The notes: a model not told the origin generated them from the letters alone. A stretch of DNA of 32,630 nucleotides from a bacterium (GCA_030605565.1 JAUWIB010000058.1:1-32630); one strand, 5' to 3'. Positions 23,609 to 32,058 are shown, counted from the stretch's first letter. Numbers and translations are program-made.

Positions 23609-23782
23609 CTAATTATTCCTTAGCGTATCGGACGAATCACCCAGCCGCTTGCGAAAGACCTTCTTGGCAATCTCCGCCATCTGCTGAACCTCCTCATGGT
23701 GCAACACCATCGAGAGGTATTTCTCAACATGCTTGTCGAATTCTTCCGCCGTCTTCGGGGCAATCGCCTGTCTTTTCTGCAT
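23609..23782 (-). CDS. 57-residue helical protein of unknown function
   Basis: Predicted 57 residues from the ATG at 23782 (GAGGG 8 nt upstream); a TTG at 23797 would add five. Highly charged, probably two helices: KTAEEFDKHVEKYLSMVLHHEEV and QQMAEIAKKVFRKRL, with no membrane segment or known motif that I recognise. It sits 48 nt after a receiver gene and its stop codon is immediately followed by the HDOD ATG. The tight packing argues it is real. It could be a small adaptor binding the neighbouring receiver or HDOD protein; that is inference. Confidence 0.65.
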   Translation of the reverse strand: MQKRQAIAPKTAEEFDKHVEKYLSMVLHHEEVQQMAEIAKKVFRKRLGDSSDTLRNN

Positions 23783-23830
23783 CTCTTCAACCCTCAATCA
23801 CATCGGTGGTGACCGATGGACCGTTTTCAC

Positions 23831-24337
23831 TCAGTTATCGATAATGTATGCGCCATCCTCTGACAGTCTCTTGTCGGCAATCCCCGGATATTGGCGCTCA
23901 AGGTCACGCAAGGCAGCCTCGCCATCAATAACTTTTTTCTTAAGCTTCTCGTTCTCAAGTAGTACCATGCGATAGGCCAGAGCTTGCTTAACACACACAA
24001 GAAGCTCGAAGTCATCCCAGGGTTTGGTAAAGAAGCGGTAGATTTCGCCGCTGTTGATCGCATTTTTGGCCACCTCGATATCATCCGCCCCAGTAACCAT
24101 GAACCGCACCACAAAAGGATGAGTCTCCCTGACTACCCGCAACAGGTCCGTGCCCGACAGTCCGGGCATGTTCTCGTCCGTGATGATCATATCTACCTTT
24201 TCGTTGGTCATCATCTCAATGGCCTCTTTGGCCGAACCGGCCAGCAACAGGTCGTAGCCTTCAGGACGAAACAGTCGCGCCATGGCCTTAAGGATATTCG
24301 GCGAATCGTCAACCAGGAGCAAAGTAAACTCAGACAT
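23831..24337 (-). CDS. Response regulator with C-terminal helical tail
   Basis: 168 residues. REC domain with LLLVDDS, phospho-acceptor D54 in IITDENMPGLSG, T82 in MVTGADD and K105 in FFTKPWDDFE. A coiled segment (about 120-148) leads to a short tail ending ERQYPGIADKRLSEDGAYI. I recognise this type of tail from other receivers near HD-GYP/HDOD genes, but its role is unclear. The ATG lies inside the 3' end of the REC-HD-GYP gene (8-nt overlap). There is no DNA-binding domain, so any output is through protein contact. Confidence 0.88.
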   Translation of the reverse strand: MSEFTLLLVDDSPNILKAMARLFRPEGYDLLLAGSAKEAIEMMTNEKVDMIITDENMPGLSGTDLLRVVRETHPFVVRFMVTGADDIEVAKNAINSGEIYRFFTKPWDDFELLVCVKQALAYRMVLLENEKLKKKVIDGEAALRDLERQYPGIADKRLSEDGAYIIDN

Positions 24338-25643
24338 GGGCAGACTCTTTCTTTGTAGCCTTTGCCTCTATTATCACTTGTATCATTTCGGGAATGGGGT
24401 CAACCTTTGCAATTTTCCGGATGCGGCTAATCATTCCCTTGGAAAGTTTGGCCCCTTTCGGGACCAGAAACATACCGTTCTTCGTGTAAACATCGGCGGC
24501 TATTGTCATATTTTCGCTGAGGCTATCCGGATCAACCACTTGCTTTTGGGCTATATCTTCGAAGGTGAACTCATTGGCGCCGTCACATTCAATGAACCTC
24601 TTCACGAGTTCCGGGTCGAATTTCGTACCAGAGTTTCGCACCAGGTGAGCCGTTGCTTCCCTTAAGGTATCCTTATTGGGGTAACCGTGGGCAAAAGCAA
24701 AACGTTCAAAGGAGTCGGCGACACGAATCAGTCGAGAACCCAGCGGAATCTGCTGTTCCACCAGTCGATCGGGATAACCTGTTCCATCGTAGTTCTCGTG
24801 GTGGTTTCTTATCAATACGCCCACCTCTTCAAAACCGCTTATCTGATACACCAGGGTCTGGCCAACCTCGGGATGTTTGGCCAGCAGTTCACGGTCCGAT
24901 GGCGTGTATTGCTCCGGCGGTTTCGAAACAATGTTGTCGGGAACTGTTATCTTCCCGATGTCGTGCAGGTATGCCGCCACCACGACGTCTTGCATTTCCG
25001 TTCCCTGCAAATCAAGGCTTCTCGCCAGACGCTTGATTAGGGCGCCCACTCGCTGAGAATGGCTCCCTACTTCTCGGTAACGCAATTCCAGCATGGTCGA
25101 GAAGGTTTTGATGGTTTGCATGAAACTATCGGCGAGTTCCTGATGTCTCTCACGGATTTCCTCTGTCTGCTCCGCCACTCGACTTTCCAGCGACTCATTC
25201 AGTTCCTTGAGTTGATCATTCTGCTTTGTAGTGAGTTGCAACAAGTTGCGGTTTTCAGACTTTATGGTATATAATTCCAGTGATTCCTTGACACGACTCA
25301 ACAGCAGGTTGTTGTCCCAGGGCTTGTTGAGGTAGTAGGCAATTGCCCCATCGTTGATAGCAGCCACGACGGCGTCAATGTCGGCGTAACCGGTTAGTAG
25401 AATGCGCACCGCGTCAGGCTGTGATTCGCGCGATCGATGAAGGAATTCCACGCCGGTCATCTTCGGCATACGCTGGTCGGATATGATCAGAGCCACCTCA
25501 TGCTCAGACAATAGCGTCAGCGCCTCCGGGCCGCTGTTAGCCGAGAGTATTGTAGCGTTAAAGTCCGATAAGGCTCTTCTTAGGGATGCGATGATCCCGT
25601 CTTCGTCATCTACCAATAGAATCGTCGGTTTATTCTCACTCAT
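24330..25643 (-). CDS. REC-HD-GYP cyclic-di-GMP phosphodiesterase (RpfG-like)
   Basis: 437 residues from the ATG at 25643 (GGAG 5 nt upstream); a GTG at 25649 overlapping the previous stop is possible. REC domain at about 1-120: LLVDDED, D56 in IISDQRMPKMTG, T84 in LLTGYAD and K107 in YLNKPWDN. A coiled linker (about 125-175) follows, then HD-GYP: GSHSQRVG, YLHDIGKITVPD with H227/D228, and HHENYDGTGYP near 281-291. These match the family's required residues, so the enzyme should hydrolyse cyclic-di-GMP to pGpG or GMP. The C-terminal part has MTIAADVYTKNGMFLVPKG, a module often found after HD-GYP. It is the only clear enzymatic output in the cluster. Confidence 0.95.
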   Translation of the reverse strand: MSENKPTILLVDDEDGIIASLRRALSDFNATILSANSGPEALTLLSEHEVALIISDQRMPKMTGVEFLHRSRESQPDAVRILLTGYADIDAVVAAINDGAIAYYLNKPWDNNLLLSRVKESLELYTIKSENRNLLQLTTKQNDQLKELNESLESRVAEQTEEIRERHQELADSFMQTIKTFSTMLELRYREVGSHSQRVGALIKRLARSLDLQGTEMQDVVVAAYLHDIGKITVPDNIVSKPPEQYTPSDRELLAKHPEVGQTLVYQISGFEEVGVLIRNHHENYDGTGYPDRLVEQQIPLGSRLIRVADSFERFAFAHGYPNKDTLREATAHLVRNSGTKFDPELVKRFIECDGANEFTFEDIAQKQVVDPDSLSENMTIAADVYTKNGMFLVPKGAKLSKGMISRIRKIAKVDPIPEMIQVIIEAKATKKESAHV

Positions 25644-25645
25644 GT

Positions 25646-26164
25646 TCACTCCACGACTTCCCGGACCAGGTGGTGTCCTGTACCGTCGGTCTTAACACCG
25701 TCCCCGATTTCTACAGCTTTGCTCCTTCTGGCCTCATCAGTCGTTGTATAATTCTCATTTTGACCTGCGTCGCCATCCGGCTTAACGTAAGTCGTCAGAA
25801 GGTGGCGAACCGACTCTGACAAAACCTCGGAATCCCACGGTTTTATGAAAAGCTTCGCAATCCGGGCGCGGTAAATAGCCATATCAAATGCTTCGAGGTC
25901 TGTGTACGCAGTCAGCATTACCCGGACGGTTGCGGGCGCAATCTGTCGGGCTAATGAGAGAAACTGCCAGCCACTCAGCCCGGGCATCTTTTCATCGGAA
26001 ATCACCAAGCTTATTTGCCGTTCCCTTAACACCTTCAGCGCCTCGTAAACATCTGTAAAGGTCATTAACTCGGCGTCGAGCTTATGTAAGTCCCTCCGCA
26101 GTGCGCTCAGCACCTGCTCGTCATCATCAACCAGCATGATCACATGTCCGGTATCTTCAGACAT
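25646..26164 (-). CDS. Response regulator with short unstructured tail
   Basis: 172 residues from an ATG at 26164 that overlaps the REC-PAS stop by 8 nt. REC domain with MLVDDDE, phospho-acceptor D57 in VISDEKMPGLSG, T85 in MLTAYTD and K108 in LFIKPWDSE. After about residue 125 comes a charged, probably disordered tail (GDAGQNENYTTTDEARRSK). No output domain. The frame is open to 26191, but that would put more of it inside the upstream gene. Likely a phosphotransfer or adaptor receiver. Confidence 0.85.
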   Translation of the reverse strand: MSEDTGHVIMLVDDDEQVLSALRRDLHKLDAELMTFTDVYEALKVLRERQISLVISDEKMPGLSGWQFLSLARQIAPATVRVMLTAYTDLEAFDMAIYRARIAKLFIKPWDSEVLSESVRHLLTTYVKPDGDAGQNENYTTTDEARRSKAVEIGDGVKTDGTGHHLVREVVE

Positions 26165-27029
26165 CTTTCGCTCTGCTTTCCTCGACTTCAACCGCTGAGA
26201 GTTCGGTTGTGAGTCCCAAGCCGGTTTCGTTCACCAATAGACAGATCACACCACCCCCATCCGGTAGTGGCCTGGCGATCAGTCCGAGCTTACAAGTCCC
26301 CTGGATCGTGTCCCGGTAGACCTGCTGCGACGATACTGTGGTTACAATGTTGGCTAACACATCGGGCTCGAAGGCGCGATCGGCAGGTCCCTGCAGGCTC
26401 AGTTTCCCTGCCCCCAAATACTTATGAGCCTTCTCATTGGAGTAGACTACTGAGGTCTCAGGATCAATCCCCACCACACCCGCCGGCAAGAGATCCAAAA
26501 TGCGGTGGGCAATAGCGAGGGCGCGGTTCTTCATCCCCAGATCTTTGGTGCGCTCCTGGACCTTGCGCTCCAACTCTTGCGCGACATCCTCCAGCTCTTT
26601 GTTTCGCTTAAGCAGTTCCTCATTGAGGTGCCGGTTCTCCTGCACCAGGCTGTATTGCTCGAATGCTCGCATGACTGTCGTCAGAAGATCCTGGTCATTC
26701 CAGGGTTTGGATATGAACTTGTAAACCTGGCCGTCGTTGATAGCCTCTACGATGGCTATTACATCAGCATAGCCGCTGAGAATAATCCTGATAGTGTCGG
26801 GGTGAAGCTCTTTGACACGTTTCAAGAATTCGACCCCGTTCATTTCCGGCATTCGGTAGTCGGAGACAACAAGCTGTATTGAAGACTCGTTCTCGAACAT
26901 CTTCAGTCCCTCATCGCCTGACTCGGCAGTCAGGACGCGATAGTCTGTCTCAAACAGAAGTCGCTTGAGGGATCTCAGTACATTGCTTTCGTCGTCGACA
27001 ATGAGTAAGGTCTGACGATCGTCACTCAT
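26157..27029 (-). CDS. REC-coiled coil-PAS response regulator
   Basis: 290 residues. REC domain with LLIVDDES, D57 in VVSDYRMPEMNG, S85 in ILSGYAD (where Thr is usual) and K108 in FISKPWND. A long coiled coil follows (about 125-170: ENRHLNEELLKRNKELEDVA), then a PAS-like domain (about 172-268: ILDLLPAGVVGIDPETSVVYSNEKA). This is the same REC-plus-coiled-coil opening as the HD-GYP protein, but with PAS in place of the enzyme. It overlaps the end of the upstream kinase gene by 8 nt, a strong coupling sign. PAS output may dimerise or bind a ligand; which one is unknown. Confidence 0.88.
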   Translation of the reverse strand: MSDDRQTLLIVDDESNVLRSLKRLLFETDYRVLTAESGDEGLKMFENESSIQLVVSDYRMPEMNGVEFLKRVKELHPDTIRIILSGYADVIAIVEAINDGQVYKFISKPWNDQDLLTTVMRAFEQYSLVQENRHLNEELLKRNKELEDVAQELERKVQERTKDLGMKNRALAIAHRILDLLPAGVVGIDPETSVVYSNEKAHKYLGAGKLSLQGPADRAFEPDVLANIVTTVSSQQVYRDTIQGTCKLGLIARPLPDGGGVICLLVNETGLGLTTELSAVEVEESRAKDV

Positions 27030-28551
27030 CTTTTATACCCTTGAGTGGGAGCGAAATCGTAAACTCGGCGCCCTGGCCGATTTCGCTCTTCACATCGATC
27101 TGTCCACCATGCTTCTTGATGATGTCAAAGGCCAGGCTAAGACCCAAGCCGGTCCCTTTGCCGACATCCTTGGTCGTGAAAAAGGGCTCAAAAAGTTTGC
27201 CCATGTTCTCAAGTGGGATTCCCGTCCCGTTATCTGCAATTGACACATACATATTACTATCATCGGCCCATGTCTTGATCCTAATCAGTCCCTGGTCATG
27301 TGTAATGGCATGGCCGGCATTCATAAGCAAATTCATGAATACCTGATTCAACTGATTCGCCATGCAGTAAATGTCCGGAATATCGCCGAATTCCTTCTCG
27401 ACTTTGCACTTGTACTTCAGTTCGTTCCACACAATATTCAGTGTGCTTTGAATGCCGTCATTGAGATTGGCATTCCCCTTTCCAGCCTTATCCACTCGCG
27501 AGAAACTCTTAAGATCCGCCACGATATCCCGGATACGCCCGGCGCCCTCGATCGACTCCTCGATAGCCTCGCCAAAATCGCTTGTTATGTCCTTCATTTC
27601 CTCGTTCAGGGTGTCATTACAGAGCAGGCTTTCAATGTGTTTGATTATCCGTCGCAGGTACTTTTGCATGGTGTTGAGATTGGAGTTGATGAAACCGATG
27701 GGATTGTTGATTTCGTGAGCTACTCCGGCCGCCAGCGTGCCAATGGCCGCAAGTTTGTCCGATTGAACGAGTTGGTCCCGACTTCGGTGGATATCGCTAA
27801 CATCCTGAACGAGACCCACCACCCCATTCACCAAACCCTGACTGTCATGCAAGGGTACCTTTGTGGTGGAGACCCACATAATGTCACCATTATCGTTCCG
27901 TATCTGCTTTTCGTGGTCATCCACTCGACTATCTCTATCCATCACAGCCTCGTCGGCTTTGTGATACTCTTCAGCAGCGTCCCCGGGCAAAATATCATAG
28001 GCTGTCTTGCCGATAATCTCACTGGAGGTCTTCCCGATGGAGTCGCAGAACGCCTTATTGACCGCTACATATCGATGATCGATATCTTTCAAATAGACCA
28101 TTGCAGGCACCGTATCTAACATCGCCATATACTGGAAAACCGTCTGTTGAAATTGTTGTTCGGCGCGCAGACGTTTTGTGATGTCCCTGGCGATGGCTAT
28201 TATATATTCTTCGTGGTCGAGTTCAGTGAGACTTAGTCTGACCTCCACTGGGAAGGTCGTCCCATCTTTGCGTTCGTGCACACTTTCAAGAGTGATTGGG
28301 TTGTGGTTTTTCAATTCCTGCACGTATTTGACAAGAGGCTCCGGAAAGGTGAAATCCGGCACTATGTCAACTACACCCATATTCAGTAGCTCTGTTTGAG
28401 AACAACCAAGGCATTGCCAAGCGCACTTGTTTGCATCCAGAAACTTCCCAGTCTCGGGATCAATGATATAAATAGCATCGCTGGTTCCGTCCAGCAAAGC
28501 TCTCAACAGGCGCAGATCGCATCTCGTGTTTGATTCCATTGTTGCACTCAT
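27022..28551 (-). CDS. Cytoplasmic PAS-PAS sensor histidine kinase
   Basis: 509 residues. PAS1 at about 13-128 (ALLDGTSDAIYIIDPETG), PAS2 at about 140-255 (MLDTVPAMVYLKDIDHRYVAVN), then the dimerisation/H-box with His279 in AAGVAHEINNPIGF, and an ATPase domain with N-box NQVFMNLLMNAGHA, G1 DNGTGI, F-box FEPFFTTK and G2 GKGTGLGLSL. No membrane segment or signal peptide, so it should sense an internal cue. The HisKA-to-ATPase half is closely similar to the PhnD-type kinase upstream (for example NEIVW/NQLKY-like IVWNELKYKCKVEK against IVWNQLKYTCTIEK), a recent paralogue. ATG with AAGGG 5 nt before it; it follows the larger kinase gene by 2 nt. Confidence 0.95.
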   Translation of the reverse strand: MSATMESNTRCDLRLLRALLDGTSDAIYIIDPETGKFLDANKCAWQCLGCSQTELLNMGVVDIVPDFTFPEPLVKYVQELKNHNPITLESVHERKDGTTFPVEVRLSLTELDHEEYIIAIARDITKRLRAEQQFQQTVFQYMAMLDTVPAMVYLKDIDHRYVAVNKAFCDSIGKTSSEIIGKTAYDILPGDAAEEYHKADEAVMDRDSRVDDHEKQIRNDNGDIMWVSTTKVPLHDSQGLVNGVVGLVQDVSDIHRSRDQLVQSDKLAAIGTLAAGVAHEINNPIGFINSNLNTMQKYLRRIIKHIESLLCNDTLNEEMKDITSDFGEAIEESIEGAGRIRDIVADLKSFSRVDKAGKGNANLNDGIQSTLNIVWNELKYKCKVEKEFGDIPDIYCMANQLNQVFMNLLMNAGHAITHDQGLIRIKTWADDSNMYVSIADNGTGIPLENMGKLFEPFFTTKDVGKGTGLGLSLAFDIIKKHGGQIDVKSEIGQGAEFTISLPLKGIKDE

Positions 28552-28553
28552 GA

Positions 28554-31500
28554 TTACCCTTCCACCACATCTGCCTCAGCAGGCTCAACAGCCGTCAGGC
28601 TCGGCTCTATTGGCAGCGAGACTATAAACTCTGTTCCCTGCCCGACCACGCTGTTCACATCGATTCTCCCGCCGTGGTCCTTAATGATATCATGACTCAG
28701 GCTGAGACCCAACCCGGTGCCCTTGCCGACATCTTTGGTGGTGAAGAATGGATCGAATATCTTGTCTATATGCTCCTCAGAGATGCCGCAGCCGTCATCT
28801 TTGATCGCTACATAGACCTGCTCGTCATCTGCCCAGCTTCTGATCCGGATGGTTCCTGAGCCATCCCCAATAGCCTGTCCGGCATTTAGCAGCAGGTTCA
28901 TGAATACTTGATTCATCCTGTTGGGATGGCAATAGACCCCCGGTAATCGGCCGAGGTCTTTTTCAATCGTACAAGTGTATTTCAACTGATTCCACACAAT
29001 ACTCAGCGTGCTTTCAAGCCCGGCGTTAATGTCTGCCAGTTCCATTTCCCCGGTATCGACTCGCACGAACCCCTTCAGATCCGCCACGATTTTTTTCACT
29101 CTGTCGGCGCCTTCGATGGACTCAGCCACAGCATCGCCGAAATCTGTCACTATTTCCGTGATTTCCCTTTGTTCATCTGAGTCGTGGCCACCGTTGCTTT
29201 CCAGGAAGTGCCTGATCTTTGTCAGGTACTTTTTCATGGTGTCAAGGTTTGAAGATATAAAGCCGATGGGGTTGTTGATTTCGTGGGCGATCCCGGCTGC
29301 CAACTGTCCAATGGAGGCCAGCTTCTCCGACTGCACCAATTGGGACTGCAGTGCCGCCCTCGTCTCTTCAGCTTGCTTGCGCTCGGTGATGTCACTAATA
29401 GCCAACAGGGCTCGTACGTGATTGATACCGTTTGTTTCTGTTCGCGTCACAGAGAATCTTATGTCAACATCAATATGTTGACCGGACAGGGTTTTTACCT
29501 CTGCTTCGGATTCAAATCGCGTCCCGCCTTCGGCAAGCGTGATCAATTCTTCTTTAAAAACTTCAAATGAGGCTTCAGTAAATGTTCTATCTATACTGCC
29601 TAATAATTCTTCCTTGCTCTCGGCTTCGTGTAATTCCAGCGTGGATTTGTTGACATCCAAAATCTGGATTTTTTGTGCGCAGGTTGTCAATTCATCAGGA
29701 TTCTCCTCGAAATACTCACGAAAATCTGAGACACCTTTTGTTTTGAGCATATCCATATAAGCTTTGACTTCTGAGAAATCTTCCTCCCACAATGAGATCG
29801 GCGAATCTTCGAATAAGAGATGGTATCGATGCTCGCTTTCTTTCAGCGCCTCCTCAGCCTGCTTGCGTTCGGTGATGTCCTTGAATGCATTGAAGAACTT
29901 GATCATACCGTCTCGAGATTCTTGTTTTACCGAACTGACAGAACACCAGAGCAGACTGCCGTTTCTACGCTTGAGCCGCACCTCGAGATTATGAACCGAG
30001 CCTCCTTTGAACAGTTCAACGAACCGCTCTCTGTCTTGCGGGTCGTAGTAGTGAGCAGTGGCAGACACACTCAAGAAACTCTCCTTCGAATCATAGCCAA
30101 GCATATCAACTGCAAGGTCATTGGCTTCCAAGACCTGACCTTCAGGAGTACTGACGGAAATACCGACGGGAACACTTGACATCAAGTATTTGAGTCTTTG
30201 CTCCGAATCCTGCAGTGCTTTCTCCGCCTGCTTACGCTCGGTGATGTCGAGAATATAAGAGATAAAGTGTAGGGGATTGCCATGCCCATCTCGTACAATC
30301 GTACTGGAAACCTCTCCCCAGATAACATGTCCGTCCTTGTGTATATATCGCTTTATGAACCTTTGATGGTCAATCTTGTCTGATAACGCACTCTGGATGA
30401 ACCGGGGGATAACATCCAAGTCCTCTGGATGAGTGATGTCTTTGACGGTCATACTTTCAAGCTCTTCTTTGGTATAACCGTACATTCTGCACATCTGTTT
30501 ATTGACCGATGTAAAACGGGCATCGATATCCATCAGACAAATCGCTAAATTCGCGGTCTCAAACGCAAGTTGGAAATGCTCATTGGCTTCTCTTGTCGCC
30601 TCCTCCGCCTGTTTGCGCTTGACAATCTCATCCTGAGTTATGGTCAAGGCCTCGCTAAGTCTCAGAGCAAGTCTAAAGACATAAGCTAAGATCATAATAA
30701 CTATGGACACTACAACGATTACCCCTGCGATCCACAGCCAGTACTTCCTAACCACATCTTCTGCTGTTATTTTGCCGTAATCCTTGTAAGGACCGATTCG
30801 GAGCTCTTTGAGGCAATCATGAACAGGTTGATAATTGAGAGGGATTGTCCAGCCAACACACCTTGCTGCTATGGCGGCGGGATCATCGGAAGACATCTCA
30901 AGTAAAGCGACAGAGACTCTCTCTGCTAGTATGTCGGAAGTATGTTTAACCTTGGCAAACGGCCACTCCGGATATGTTTCCGTAGAGTGAAAGAAAGGAT
31001 AGTCGCGAGTGTGCTTATGGATATGATCGTAAGCAATTACTTGAAAGTCCTCCAACCGAATCTTCCCTTCTAACGACATTTGCTCAAGTGTGTTGGTTCG
31101 GACGGAACCGGCATCCACCCTGCCATCACGTACGGCGTACACAACCGCGTCATGTGTGCCGCCAAAACTTAGACTGGCAAAATCTCGGTAGGGGTCAATC
31201 CCGTGTTCTTTCAGTTCCCTCCAACTCGTCTGCCATCCGCCGAATGACTCTTCTTCAACGGCCATGAAGCTTTTGCCCCGGAGATCATCAAAGTATTTGA
31301 TGTCATTGCGATTGGCCCGGGAGAAAATCACTCCGCCAGAGACTGTAAACTCTTCACCTGCATAGAGATATTTTAAGGTTGCTATCCGACTGGACCCATA
31401 ATAATTCTCCAGTGCGACGTAGATAGAGGAATTGGTCAGGACAAAATCAACCTCTCCGCGTTCGACACTTGGGTAGACTTCATCAAAAGTGAGCGGCACA

Positions 31501-31784
31501 ATAGTGAAAGAATATCCGGGGATTCGTTCCGTTAGGTAATCGGCTGTCGGTCCCCATATTTCCTGACATCTTTCCACGCCGCGTTTGGCCAGCACACCAA
31601 CTTTGACAGTTCGATATTCGGCCGCGGTATCTATTCCGGCGGTCTTATGATCCTCGTTTGCATTTGATGTGCTGCTGACAGATGAAAAAGTAAGTGCTAA
31701 AGCTGCACAAAACAGAATAGTAGATCGGAACAACCTACATGGCCCTCTTAGAATCTTGATATTTCTCCTCTTTTGGTATCTCAT
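28554..31784 (-). CDS. PhnD-like periplasmic sensor histidine kinase with three PAS domains
   Basis: 1076 residues from an ATG at 31784 (the frame is open to a TTG at 31817). A signal or anchor segment at about 19-40 (FRSTILFCAALALTFSS) is followed by a PhnD/phosphonate-binding-like domain (about 57-310: VKVGVLAKRGVERCQEIWGP, LTFDEVYPSVERGEVDF, SFGGTHDAVVYAVRDGRVDAG). A membrane helix lies at about 349-371, then PAS1 (400-520), PAS2 (525-640) and PAS3 (650-803), each ending in DITERKQAE, then His834 in AAGIAHEINNPIG, and an ATPase domain with FDPFFTTK and GKGTGLGLSL. Such periplasmic binding-protein kinases (TtrS is one example) sense small oxyanions or other ligands. The ligand here is unknown. 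First gene of the cluster, behind a sigma-28-like promoter. Confidence 0.95.
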   Translation of the reverse strand: MRYQKRRNIKILRGPCRLFRSTILFCAALALTFSSVSSTSNANEDHKTAGIDTAAEYRTVKVGVLAKRGVERCQEIWGPTADYLTERIPGYSFTIVPLTFDEVYPSVERGEVDFVLTNSSIYVALENYYGSSRIATLKYLYAGEEFTVSGGVIFSRANRNDIKYFDDLRGKSFMAVEEESFGGWQTSWRELKEHGIDPYRDFASLSFGGTHDAVVYAVRDGRVDAGSVRTNTLEQMSLEGKIRLEDFQVIAYDHIHKHTRDYPFFHSTETYPEWPFAKVKHTSDILAERVSVALLEMSSDDPAAIAARCVGWTIPLNYQPVHDCLKELRIGPYKDYGKITAEDVVRKYWLWIAGVIVVVSIVIMILAYVFRLALRLSEALTITQDEIVKRKQAEEATREANEHFQLAFETANLAICLMDIDARFTSVNKQMCRMYGYTKEELESMTVKDITHPEDLDVIPRFIQSALSDKIDHQRFIKRYIHKDGHVIWGEVSSTIVRDGHGNPLHFISYILDITERKQAEKALQDSEQRLKYLMSSVPVGISVSTPEGQVLEANDLAVDMLGYDSKESFLSVSATAHYYDPQDRERFVELFKGGSVHNLEVRLKRRNGSLLWCSVSSVKQESRDGMIKFFNAFKDITERKQAEEALKESEHRYHLLFEDSPISLWEEDFSEVKAYMDMLKTKGVSDFREYFEENPDELTTCAQKIQILDVNKSTLELHEAESKEELLGSIDRTFTEASFEVFKEELITLAEGGTRFESEAEVKTLSGQHIDVDIRFSVTRTETNGINHVRALLAISDITERKQAEETRAALQSQLVQSEKLASIGQLAAGIAHEINNPIGFISSNLDTMKKYLTKIRHFLESNGGHDSDEQREITEIVTDFGDAVAESIEGADRVKKIVADLKGFVRVDTGEMELADINAGLESTLSIVWNQLKYTCTIEKDLGRLPGVYCHPNRMNQVFMNLLLNAGQAIGDGSGTIRIRSWADDEQVYVAIKDDGCGISEEHIDKIFDPFFTTKDVGKGTGLGLSLSHDIIKDHGGRIDVNSVVGQGTEFIVSLPIEPSLTAVEPAEADVVEG
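29369..30248. repeat. Three copies of a 25-bp PAS-linker repeat
   Basis: Near-identical 25-bp segments at 29369-29393, 29855-29879 and 30224-30248 encode the DITERKQAE linkers of the large kinase. They share GCTCGGTGATGTC or GTTCGGTGATGTC. They may result from PAS duplication and could recombine. Confidence 0.7.
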
Positions 31785-31885
31785 TTGGCTTTGCACCCTC
31801 TTTTCAGTGAACACCAAAAGGCACTGAAGCCGGTGAAGAACATGTCCACCGCATTCACGATTTACTTATAGACACTCTTATCAGT

Positions 31886-31912
31886 TTATCGGTGAATTGT
31901 GCAAGAACATTA
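31886..31912 (-). promoter_or_regulatory. Sigma-28-like promoter of the signalling operon
   Basis: On the minus strand TAATGTTC (31912-31905), an 11-nt spacer, and ACCGATAA (31893-31886). This matches TAAAGTTT-N11-GCCGATAA at 13 of 16 positions with the exact spacing of the fliC promoter. Transcription would start near 31878, about 95 nt before the large kinase ATG. A sigma-70 TATAAT also overlaps its -35 but has no good partner. Confidence 0.65.
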
Positions 31913-31983
31913 TAGGTGATTGTATTCGGAGTTGGTACAGAGCATGACCCTATTGTTGATTATGTATCGTTCCCGCACTGTGG

Positions 31984-32058
31984 GCGGCAGACGTCCTCGT
32001 CTGCCCCTTGGTTACCTTGGATACGTCCTTCAAACGGGCAGACCGGGAGGTCTGCCGC
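31984..32058. repeat. BIME-like inverted hairpin pair, copy B
   Basis: Hairpin 31986-32005 is GGCAGACGTCCTCGTCTGCC. Hairpin 32037-32056, read on the minus strand, is GGCAGACCTCCCGGTCTGCC, differing at three of 20 positions, two of them a compensated stem pair. Both carry a GCGGCAGAC outer arm, so the whole element is an imperfect inverted repeat. Same family as 21759-21823. Confidence 0.7.
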
